A stretch of DNA of 6,046 bases from JAENVU01 sp031430375 (lineage in GTDB: Bacteria; Actinomycetota; Acidimicrobiia; IMCC26256; JAENVU01): NCBI GenBank assembly GCA_031430375.1, contig JANPBJ010000073.1, positions 1 through 6,046 on the forward strand. Direction: 5' to 3'. The position numbers and the translations under genes were made by a program. Below are positions 1-5,679 of this stretch, piece after piece. Below the pieces are notes generated by a model. The model made no database searches. It saw nothing but the letters and a program-made list of their open reading frames with translations, and was not told where the DNA came from. Position 1 is the stretch's first letter; the number at the start of each line of letters is the position of its first letter.

Positions 1-141
1 CGGCATGCACGACCGCGACGTAGTCACGAACGACCAGTGCGGTTTGCAGGACCGCGAGTAACAGAAACACCACCAACGGCAAGATGAGCGCGAACTCGAC
101 CGTCGCCTGCCCCCGTTCCCGGGGACAGGCGAACAACCGAA
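1..141. repeat. Terminal direct repeat, left copy
   Basis: These 141 bases are identical, in the same orientation, to 5906-6046. The repeat begins and ends inside the tadE reading frame and has no long-terminal-repeat or IS-end character. An exact repeat of this length at both ends is the usual mark of a de Bruijn-graph contig that closes on itself, so it should be counted once; the unique unit is then 5905 bp. A real tandem duplication would look the same. Confidence 0.95.
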
Positions 142-163
142 TCCGCAGACGCGGCCAGACCAT
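1..163 (-). CDS. TadE-like pilus assembly protein, N-terminal part (continues at 5905 across the contig ends)
   Basis: Reading down from an ATG at 163-161 gives MVWPRLRIRLFACPRERGQA and then a TVEF motif and a hydrophobic helix before the contig ends. The same frame resumes in the right-end copy and stops at 5676, giving a 130-residue protein. TadE proteins are small inner-membrane pseudopilin-like components of the Tad (Flp pilus) system. The hallmark is a short basic N-terminus, a G-x-x-x-V-E-F motif and one membrane helix, here at about residues 24-48 of the joined protein. The ATG shares one base with the stop of an upstream frame (TGATG, 165-161), which suggests translational coupling. 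No strong Shine-Dalgarno is visible. The join itself is inferred from the terminal repeat. Confidence 0.8.
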   Translation of the reverse strand, partial: MVWPRLRIRLFACPRERGQATVEFALILPLVVFLLLAVLQTALVVRDYVAVVHA

Positions 164-243
164 CAGCCCGGCAGAATCTTGCTCAGCACCGAAGAAAACA
201 GATTCTGAATCACGTGGCCCCGCGTGGCCCACGTGATCAGTCT
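163..243 (-). pseudogene. Short open frame ending at the tadE start; possible tail of a Flp/DUF4244-type pilin gene
   Basis: This frame opens after a TAA at 246-244 and ends at TGA 165-163, overlapping the tadE ATG by one base. Its last 16 codons, from a GTG at 213, read VIQNLFSSVLSKILPG, an amphipathic end with a hydrophobic face. In actinobacterial tad clusters a very small pilin gene (Flp or DUF4244) usually lies directly upstream of tadE, and the coupled stop/start fits that position. The N-terminal pilin part with its processing site is missing, and the in-frame TAA cuts the frame short. I therefore read it as a broken gene end. It could instead be a chance frame; there is no sequence motif that proves the family. 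Confidence 0.35.
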
Positions 244-454
244 TTAGGAGATACGAACGAGCAATGGGGAGACGGCGGAGCTATACCTCTCTATGGGGGC
301 TCCCCAGACGTGGCACCCCGGTAAACTCCCCGGTCATGACCGAGATCGGACTCTCAACGGGGCTTGCGATCGCCGCGGGACGCGCGTATCCCTACGTGTC
401 AGGATCGTATGAGACGCCCGGTGTAGTGGATCTTCCCCTCGTGGGGCGAGAACG
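244..454. other. Gene-free stretch between the tad remnant and the IS3 orfA
   Basis: I see no convincing gene here. The stretch holds a perfect 12-bp palindrome (CGGTCATGACCG, 331-342), a GGGG/CCCC hairpin at about 296-306 and a CCCC-TCGT-GGGG hairpin at 435-446. It probably contains the left end of the IS3 element, perhaps near the TGAGACGCCCGG at about 410, because IS3-family ends commonly begin with TG. No partner inverted repeat could be found, as the right part of that element is missing. A plus-strand frame at 264-467 shows no family features. Confidence 0.4.
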
Positions 455-895
455 GTGTTCTCTTTGATGTCTTTGCCTTCTGCAGTGTTGAGTGGTCGCG
501 CCCATGACGGTGGCGTGGCTGATGTTGATCCGGCTGGCCGGCCTCGCCGACGCAGGTTCAGCGCCGAGTACAAGGCGGCGATCATCGCAGAGTACGACGC
601 GGCCCCGGACGGGTTGAAGGGCTCGGTCTTGCGTCGTGAGGGCCTCTGCTCGTCGCATGTGACCGAGTGGCGCAAGGCCCGCGATGCGGGCGCCCTCGAT
701 GGTCTCGAGACCCAGGTCCGTCGTCCCAGGCGTCACCCAGCCGAGGTCGAGCTCGCCAAGTTACGGGCCCGCCACGCGCGGACCGAGGCCGAACTCGCGA
801 AGACCCGAGCCGCGTTGGACCTCATGGGAAAAGCTTCCGCGCTCTTGGAACTCTTGGCCGAGAGCGCGGACACCGAGGGGCCGTCGACGAGATGA
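455..895 (+). CDS. IS3-family transposase OrfA (orphan; OrfB missing)
   Basis: OrfA of IS3-type elements binds the element ends through an N-terminal helix-turn-helix and dimerises through a coiled coil; the DDE catalytic domain lies in OrfB. Here residues about 32-52 (RRRRFSAEYKAAIIAEYDA) and the following LRREGLCSSHVTEWRKARD segment match the HTH of this family. Residues about 96-135 are charged and heptad-like with leucines, ending LLELLAESADTE, as is usual for OrfA. GTG at 455 gives 146 residues; ATG at 467 (MSLPSAVL) is equally possible, and neither has a strong ribosome site. Beyond 895 no OrfB can be read in any frame; the sequence passes into IS30 remnants in the opposite orientation. 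The protein could be made, but the element cannot move itself. It is the only confident plus-strand gene. Confidence 0.8.
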   Translation: MFSLMSLPSAVLSGRAHDGGVADVDPAGRPRRRRFSAEYKAAIIAEYDAAPDGLKGSVLRREGLCSSHVTEWRKARDAGALDGLETQVRRPRRHPAEVELAKLRARHARTEAELAKTRAALDLMGKASALLELLAESADTEGPSTR

Positions 896-1367
896 CGATC
901 GTCAATTCGCGATCTACTTCCCCGGCCGCGTCCCATTCGACAGTTGACGGCCATGAGAAAATGTGGAGTCCTTTCGCGAGACCTGTCGTGCCGTGCGCGT
1001 AGATCCCCGTGTAGATCGTCTCGTGGCTCACCCGGCCCGTCACGTCCGGGTAGAAGGTCACGGTCGACTTCGATCGAGATCGTCATCGGCGAATCCAGGG
1101 CGATCAGACGAGTCTCCACATGCGCGGCGAGGACCCGGTCCCGTTCGAAGACCGTCAGGTCAGGCGCGGCCGGGCCCAGTGCGCGGTCGCTCTCGCGTGT
1201 GCTGTCGCGGCCGAGTAGTCGGCGCGGCCACCGTTACGTTCGAACTCTCGCGTGATCGTCGAACACGCACGGCCGAGTCGCGCACCAAACGCGCTGGCCG
1301 GCTCTGCGGTATCGACACTCTTCTCGATCAGGACGCGTTCAGACAGGGACAACGCTTCGCCTGGCAT
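896..1367 (-). pseudogene. IS30-family transposase, N-terminal half, decayed
   Basis: From an ATG at 1367 the frame begins MPGEALSLSERVLIEKSVD and continues with a helix-turn-helix ending STITREFERNGG, typical of IS30 transposases. The frame breaks at 1154-1163, where GTCAG is tandemly repeated; removing one copy restores it (RPRLTVFERDRVLAAHVETR). A second break, an apparent extra base near 1056, leads into FYPDVTGRVSHETIYTGIYA, the family's VSHETIY signature. A third lies near 957, after GLAKGLHIF. Sequence past this point is too degraded to align by eye. The C-terminal DDE catalytic domain is absent, since the IS3 orfA begins immediately in the other orientation. The gene is dead. The left edge is approximate. 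Confidence 0.8.
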
Positions 1368-1376
1368 GCTGGAACC

Positions 1377-1387
1377 TCAACCGGTCG
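1377..1387. repeat. Inverted repeat arm upstream of the IS30 relic (partner at 1430-1440)
   Basis: TCAACCGGTCG is the exact reverse complement of CGACCGGTTGA at 1430-1440, with 42 bases between them. Both arms lie within 75 bases upstream of the IS30 start codon. They could be the element's outer end and an internal transposase-binding or promoter site. The opposite element end is not recognisable, so the boundary cannot be confirmed. Confidence 0.5.
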
Positions 1388-1429
1388 GGGCACTGGGGAG
1401 ACCCCGACATCATGCCGGGCCCGTTGCAA

Positions 1430-1440
1430 CGACCGGTTGA
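1430..1440. repeat. Inverted repeat arm, probably near the left end of the IS30 element
   Basis: CGACCGGTTGA pairs exactly with 1377-1387. It sits in GTTGCAACGACCGGTTGAAC, which may be the terminal inverted repeat of the element since it is the outermost repeated sequence upstream of the transposase. That assignment is inference. Confidence 0.45.
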
Positions 1441-1482
1441 ACTCGCACAGCGCCCCTACTCACCCCCCCGGGCAATCCCCCA

Positions 1483-1500
1483 CGAGATCGCCGGATCTCG
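1483..1500 (-). terminator. Hairpin downstream of the lipoprotein gene; possible terminator without a T tract
   Basis: CGAGATC (1483-1489) and GATCTCG (1494-1500) form a perfect 7-bp stem with a 4-base loop, about 50 bases after the lipoprotein stop on the minus strand. No run of T follows on that strand; a G-rich stretch does. It could end the protease/lipoprotein transcript or act as an mRNA-stabilising stem. The evidence is the stem and its position only. Confidence 0.3.
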
Positions 1501-1550
1501 CAATCGCTCGCAAGAAAGCCCGGCAGACCGAAAGGCGAGCAGGCTGTCAG

Positions 1551-2009
1551 TCAGGCGACCTGCATTGGCTGGCACGCGGTTGTGTGGCGGAGCTTCCGAC
1601 CATCGATCGTGCTCACCCTCGCGCACAGCGTGTATCGGCCTGGGGAAATCCCGTCCAACTGAAAGGTCGTTGGCCCGCGCCCGGTGGCCACCGTGTCCAT
1701 CTGGCTCCCGACCGGCACGACGGCCGGGTCGCGATCGGTGGGATCGAGGAGTCCACGTGCTACCAACCAAACCGGCTCCTTGCCTTTCGCTGACAGAGTG
1801 ACAACAAACGGCAGGAGCAGGTCTGAACCAGACGACTTGCGCGCGTAGGTCACCTCGAACCGCCGTCCGCTTTTCACGACATCAGGAATTGCGATCTCAA
1901 CGGCGAAACGGCTCGACGGTCGTGTCGATTCCGACCCGGAGCACCCTGGAGCGGCGGTGAACGCGACAAGGCACACGAGGAACCCGTGGAGCACATTGGA
2001 AATATGCAT
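1551..2009 (-). CDS. Small secreted lipoprotein of unknown function, beta-rich
   Basis: The 152-residue product starts MHISNVLHGFLVCLVAFTAA, a signal peptide with a hydrophobic core, and then APGC, a somewhat unusual lipobox (proline at -2) that would make Cys23 the lipidated residue. A Ser/Thr-rich linker follows. From about residue 33 the sequence alternates hydrophobic and polar residues in strand-like blocks (RFEVTYARK, PFVVTLSAKG, TTFQLDGISPGRYTLCARV), suggesting an Ig-like beta-sandwich. Two later cysteines (in YTLCARV and TTACQPM) could form a disulfide. I do not recognise a named family. It starts 10 bases after the protease-lectin stop, so the two are very likely one transcript. A role as partner, anchor or inhibitor of that protease is possible but unproven. 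No strong ribosome site is seen, so translation may depend on the upstream gene. Confidence 0.7.
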   Translation of the reverse strand: MHISNVLHGFLVCLVAFTAAPGCSGSESTRPSSRFAVEIAIPDVVKSGRRFEVTYARKSSGSDLLLPFVVTLSAKGKEPVWLVARGLLDPTDRDPAVVPVGSQMDTVATGRGPTTFQLDGISPGRYTLCARVSTIDGRKLRHTTACQPMQVA

Positions 2010-2019
2010 TCAACACCAT

Positions 2020-3654
2020 TCAGGTATTCGACGCCCAAATTGGCGCACCACTATTGGCATAAACGACGAGGTTGTGATCATTCTGAAGAACTAGCCGACC
2101 GTTGTGATACATCTGCGCGAAAGACCCGGTCCACCAAACTGGTTGGCCCGACGAGACGTTATAGATAACGAGATTCCCGTCGGACTGCATTACGACACGC
2201 TTCGCTCCGCCCTGATAGGTCCCTGAATTCCAGATTACAGCGCCGCTGCTAGTCCAAGACATGACTAGGTTTCCATCGGCCTGCATCCGAAGGTTGTAAA
2301 GCCCATTGGTAGACAGAAGTAGCTGGTTCGATTCGAGCCTCTGACCCACACCAAGTGACTCCGTATATGGAGACAGCAACAACGTTCGTCCAAGCGCGAA
2401 CTCGGCATTTGGAACCCACGTAAACCATGTCGGTGAAGCACACCCCGGGGGACCGCCCTTGAGCACGCCATATGCTCGAACTGTCGAATCACGAACAATC
2501 GTTGCGCCGCTATCGCCACCGCAAGTGTTGGCGGTAAACCTCCCAAACCCGGGCACACCTAGCCAGGATGCGTTCAGGGAATCGAGCCCGCCGCACCGGG
2601 TTCCCCCAAAGGCACCTTCAGAGCAGAGCCACGAGCCGAGTACTAGACCAGCCGTGTTACTCACCTTCGTAGTTACCGCGGTCGAAACATTACTGTTTCG
2701 GTAAAGCGTGTTGCTGGGAAACTGTTGCGCTGTGCCATCTATCGTATAGGTCATCGCGTCAATCGAACCTTGATTGTAATAGGCTCCCCCCGCTGAGCCT
2801 CCGACGAAGAGGCCATTGTGATCCCTGTTAGCCCAAGCGGCGCAGTGGCCCGCAGTCATGACTTCCTTCACGCCCAATGGGTTTCTTACAATGAATCCAG
2901 ATGTGCACCCCCCTCCAGAGCCTGGAGGGAGTCCAGCGGGCGTGAGCTCAATACCTCCGCGCATTGGGTTACAATCATAGGTCCTCGATGTGCAAGCCTT
3001 ATGCACTTGACGAATAGGCGACGACCCAAGTCGGATATTGACGAGACCAGCATTGATCTGCCCATCGAGTGCACGGGTCGCGACCGCCAGATCGCTCGTG
3101 TTTCCAGCCGAGATTTCGACATCTATTCTGTTGTCGATAGTGTCGACTGCGGCAATATATGGAAAGGCTCCCTCGGCCGACACCTTTGCACCCAGGTCTC
3201 GATTCAGTGCCGCTGTTACGGTTCCCATGGCAGCGTTCAACTCCGCTGCCGTGAACTTCGCCGTCACAAAACCTACAGATTTGACAAGCTCGGGCGGAAC
3301 GGCTCCCATATCAAACTGCCCCGTGACAGCAATAGTCGTGCGCCCTGACCCAGGGTCAAGGTAAATCCCACTGAAGCCAGCAGCTTCAGCGATAGCACTT
3401 GACTCAATCAATCTCTCCATCCGGTCATCTTCAACAGCGTCGGTCATCGCATCACCGTTTGCTCCTGGCTCTACCGCAATTCCACGCCCACTTGCTGACG
3501 TGACCGATCCCGAGAACACAACTGACGCTAAGACAAGAGGGAATATCCAGGCTCGCCGATGGACGAGACGCTGAGCATGACGACCGCTGAGACCGGCCTG
3601 TGCCCCGTCCAATTGCACTCGATGTCGAAGGCTTCGTCCTGCGTAGGATCGCAT
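2020..3654 (-). CDS. Secreted streptogrisin/alpha-lytic-type serine protease with C-terminal bulb-type lectin domain
   Basis: This 544-residue protein would be exported, matured by loss of its prodomain, and cut proteins while bound to mannose-type glycans. Residues about 36-55 form a signal peptide core (WIFPLVLASVVFSG) behind a long basic N-terminus. Residues about 77-213 resemble the propeptide of this group. The catalytic domain (about 226-423) has His270 in TAGHC, Asp299 in GSIDAMTY and Ser382 in CGGDSGA, with spacing of alpha-lytic/streptogrisin enzymes. Cys250-271, 344-354 and 378-405 match their three disulfides; Cys221/Cys228 precede the domain. Residues about 433-544 are a B-lectin domain with three QxDxNxVxY sites: the first is altered (QADGNLVMS), the other two intact (QSDGNLVIY, QNDHNLVVY). 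ATG 3654 follows a weak GGAAG site; ATG 3768 is an alternative that places the signal peptide implausibly deep. GC is lower than in neighbouring genes. The lipoprotein gene lies 10 bases downstream. Confidence 0.93.
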   Translation of the reverse strand: MRSYAGRSLRHRVQLDGAQAGLSGRHAQRLVHRRAWIFPLVLASVVFSGSVTSASGRGIAVEPGANGDAMTDAVEDDRMERLIESSAIAEAAGFSGIYLDPGSGRTTIAVTGQFDMGAVPPELVKSVGFVTAKFTAAELNAAMGTVTAALNRDLGAKVSAEGAFPYIAAVDTIDNRIDVEISAGNTSDLAVATRALDGQINAGLVNIRLGSSPIRQVHKACTSRTYDCNPMRGGIELTPAGLPPGSGGGCTSGFIVRNPLGVKEVMTAGHCAAWANRDHNGLFVGGSAGGAYYNQGSIDAMTYTIDGTAQQFPSNTLYRNSNVSTAVTTKVSNTAGLVLGSWLCSEGAFGGTRCGGLDSLNASWLGVPGFGRFTANTCGGDSGATIVRDSTVRAYGVLKGGPPGCASPTWFTWVPNAEFALGRTLLLSPYTESLGVGQRLESNQLLLSTNGLYNLRMQADGNLVMSWTSSGAVIWNSGTYQGGAKRVVMQSDGNLVIYNVSSGQPVWWTGSFAQMYHNGRLVLQNDHNLVVYANSGAPIWASNT

Positions 3655-3764
3655 CGGCGCTTCCAATCTGCCGTCTAATGACGTGTGAAGACCACTAGGA
3701 CAACTTTGACATATTGTTTGCCCCTTGTCTAGGAAAGATCCGGGACAACTGATCGTGTCGTGGG
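3655..3764. promoter_or_regulatory. Intergenic region carrying the likely protease promoter
   Basis: This 110-base gap separates the ISL3 transposase stop from the protease start. The octamer GGACAACT occurs twice (3698-3705 and 3743-3750), 45 bases apart. On the minus strand this gives TTGTCC, which could be a -35 element; a CATTAG lies 17 bases after the nearer copy but matches a -10 box poorly. A weak ribosome site (GGAAG, 3664-3660) precedes ATG 3654 by 5 bases. Part of the gap may belong to the IS end. I could not define the element's terminal repeat. Confidence 0.35.
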
Positions 3765-5025
3765 TCATGCGGCGGTTGTCCATGGGAGTTGGGGTGTGAG
3801 TCCGGCGCGGTCGAGCATGATCATGGTGATGAACGCTTGGGGGTGATGGAACCCGCGGGCGTTGGTGCGGATCCTGCCGATCGACGCGTTGTTCGATTCG
3901 GCGATCCCGTTGGTGAGGCCCCATTCGATGGTCGCTTCGATCTCGGTCCGGTAGTGGCGGATCGTGCGGGCCAGTTTCACGAACGGTGTGAGCCGCGACC
4001 GCGATGCCCACGCGAGCCACTCGGTGAGCGCCACTCGCGCGGCGAAGAGCGGCATGTGGAGTATCGACCTCAACTCTTCTTTGAGTTGGTAGCGCTGGTC
4101 AAACGGAGGTTGGTTTCTTCGAGGTCGCGGATCACGTCGATCTGTGCGCTGGTGAGGTTCTCCCAGTTCCGCAACAGGATCCACCGGGTGCCTTTCAACT
4201 GTTTCGCCGCGGCTGCGTTCCCGGCCTCGCGGAGGCGGTTCCATTCGGTGCGGCGGACCTCGTCGAGGGCCTTGGTCGCCCAACCGACCACATGAAACGT
4301 GTCCAAACAGACGAGCACGTTCTTGGCCCGGAGCCGCACGACTGGATGGATCCATTCGGCACCATCGGCGGTCACGAAGTTCAGGGCCAAGGAGCGGGTC
4401 TCGCCGAGCTGATCGAAGAACGCTCCCACCGTTGCTCGCGATCGGCCTTTCTGGGCCCAGATGACCCGGCCGGTGAAGTGGTCATACACCACGGTCAGGT
4501 AACGGTGGCCTTTCTTGTATTTCACTTCGTCGATCGCGACCGCGACCAGCCCATCGAGGAGATCGACCCGGTCGAGCATCTCGATCGCGACCCGGACACA
4601 CACGTTGTTCACCGCCCGCCAGCTGATCCCATGGCGGCGGGCCGCGGCGGTCTTGTTCGCGACGACCGCGTCGAAGACCACCAGATCCTCGAACCTCCGG
4701 GTGAACGCCGAGTCGTGACGAGCCCACGGGACTGTCGCGACGGTCGGACCATGCTCGGGGCACTCCACCCGCGGTGCCAGCCCGATCAGCGTGCACGTCG
4801 CGTACGCGGCGTCGAGATGCCGCCACGAACGTGGCCCGCCTCCCTGACCTGATCGAACCACGGTGCACGCAACTGACATCGTCCGTATTGGCCCCGCCGA
4901 CGGATCTTCGTCCGGACCCACACCACCAGTGCCGGCCGGAGGCCCGTCTCCTCGAGTTCCGCATCGATGATCACCGTCTCGCGATCCAACCCGAACACCG
5001 CTCTGAGTACCTTCTTGACGCGCAC
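3765..5025 (-). pseudogene. ISL3-family transposase with two single-base frame breaks
   Basis: Allowing two -1 shifts, one 420-residue ISL3 transposase can be read, a normal length for the family. Part 1 starts at GTG 5025 (VRVKKVLRAVFGLDRE) and runs to FDQ at 4849. Part 2 resumes at 4849 (GQGGGPRSWRHLDAAY) and ends in LRLTSA at 4091. Part 3 resumes at 4091 (YQLKEELRSILHMP) and stops at 3765. Each break fits loss of one base, between 4849/4848 and 4091/4090. The DDE residues are all present: Asp in AVAIDEVKY (4531-4529), Asp in NFVTADGAEW (4366-4364) and Glu in NGIAESNN (3899-3897). The N-terminal zinc-ribbon appears damaged, reading QYGRC where CxxC is usual. No slippery heptamer is evident at either site, so programmed frameshifting is unlikely and the gene is probably dead. 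Inverted repeats were not identified. Confidence 0.9.
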
Positions 5026-5032
5026 GCCGTTG

Positions 5033-5037
5033 CCTCC
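5033..5037 (-). promoter_or_regulatory. Ribosome binding site of the ISL3 transposase
   Basis: GGAGG on the minus strand lies 7 bases before the GTG at 5025. It decides the start, since frames running further upstream have no comparable site and no family similarity. Confidence 0.75.
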
Positions 5038-5123
5038 ATTGTTTTCCAGCTTTCGACAGCCGGAAAGCCAAGCAGGGCAGCGGCGCGCGCCGCGCATCGC
5101 CTCAGACCACACCCACGACAACG

Positions 5124-5216
5124 TCAGTTGACCCAGAAGAACGCGATCCAGAGGACCGCGAGGATGGTGATGATCGGAATGCCCACGTAGCCGGCGTACG
5201 GGACCCGGCCCGAGAA
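5124..5216 (-). other. Short frame encoding a single membrane segment; gene remnant or tiny membrane protein
   Basis: After a TGA at 5219-5217 this frame reads about 30 codons, ending PIITILAVLWIAFFWVN and a TGA at 5126-5124. That is a clean transmembrane helix with aromatic residues at its C-terminal edge. A GTG at 5186 would give a 20-residue peptide, but no ribosome site precedes it. It lies between the TadG-like gene and the ISL3 relic. It may be the C-terminal end of a membrane-protein gene or a very small membrane protein coupled to the tad genes. I do not recognise a family. Confidence 0.3.
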
Positions 5217-5283
5217 TCAAGCCCCGCCAATTTCAAACTGAGCCACTGCCGCCGGAGCGCCCCGCGAACGGCCCCGGTTCGTT

Positions 5284-5679
5284 TCACCAGTCGGAACCAC
5301 AATCGGATCCCACCAGACCGCACGCGAGACGTACCTCGGCGCGGGATCTGCCAGTGGCCCCTTCCACGTCGACCACCACCTCCGCGTGATCTCCGGTGCA
5401 ATCACAGGCGCGTAGCTCCGCACCGTTTTGGGCCGCGGCCTCGCCTGCCGACCTCAAGGCAGCAGCCGTCCCCTCGGAACGGGCGAGCGAAATGGCCGCG
5501 GCGATGGCAGCCGAATCGGCCGCGGTGTCGGCTCGAGCAGCCCGGCCGGCTCCATTGCCGGCCCGCGCCACGCCGAACATGACCAATATGGCCACCACCA
5601 TGATGGCCACCGTCAAGACCGTGACCGATCCCCTTTCCGATGATCGCCGCCGCGTCCCGCGCTTCATGGTGGCTCTCAT
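5284..5679 (-). CDS. TadG / Rv3654c-like TadE-family protein
   Basis: The 131-residue product starts MRATMKRGTRRRSSERGSVT, followed by a hydrophobic segment (VAIMVVAILVMFGVA, about residues 23-40) and the helix RADTAADSAAIAAAISLA. This basic N-terminus with RGS-x-T, a membrane helix and an Ala-rich stretch is the layout of Rv3654c-like proteins, the last TadE-type gene in actinobacterial tad clusters. They are membrane-anchored pseudopilin-like proteins thought to help assemble or prime the pilus. The C-terminal part is beta-rich (AEVVVDVEG) and ends with several cysteines (CDC, LACGLVGSDCGSDW). The ATG at 5679 overlaps the tadE stop by four bases (ATGA), so the genes are translationally coupled. 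ATG 5667 is an alternative start. Some members of this family are annotated as helicase/secretion neighbourhood proteins. Confidence 0.85.
   Translation of the reverse strand: MRATMKRGTRRRSSERGSVTVLTVAIMVVAILVMFGVARAGNGAGRAARADTAADSAAIAAAISLARSEGTAAALRSAGEAAAQNGAELRACDCTGDHAEVVVDVEGATGRSRAEVRLACGLVGSDCGSDW

Noticed and set aside
264..467. Plus-strand frame of 67 codons ahead of orfA
   Set aside because: There is no ribosome site, no recognisable domain, and it overlaps the orfA start. It is more likely IS end and intergenic DNA.
963..1793. Long plus-strand open frame of 276 codons
   Set aside because: It is antisense to the IS30 relic and the lipoprotein gene, is Arg/Pro-rich as expected of shadow frames in GC-rich DNA, and shows no family motif.
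2818..3348. Plus-strand open frame opposite the protease
   Set aside because: The minus strand carries a protease domain with complete catalytic residues here; the plus frame has no signal or motif.
3768..4020. N-terminal extension of the protease frame upstream of 3768
   Set aside because: It overlaps the ISL3 transposase C-terminal coding sequence in another frame, reads as His/Arg/Pro-rich shadow sequence, and would bury the signal peptide.
3789..4295. Plus-strand open frame opposite the ISL3 transposase
   Set aside because: It mirrors the coding strand of a well-recognised transposase, and its composition is that of an antisense frame.
3656..5069. GGCGCTTCC (3656-3664) and GGAAAGCC (5062-5069) as ISL3 terminal inverted repeats
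   Set aside because: Only a few bases match and they are not flanked by an 8-bp target duplication, so the element boundaries remain undefined.
3689..5108. AGACCAC on both sides of the ISL3 gene (about 3689-3695 and 5103-5109) as a target-site duplication
   Set aside because: Seven bases match but the sequences just inside do not form inverted repeats, so chance is likely.
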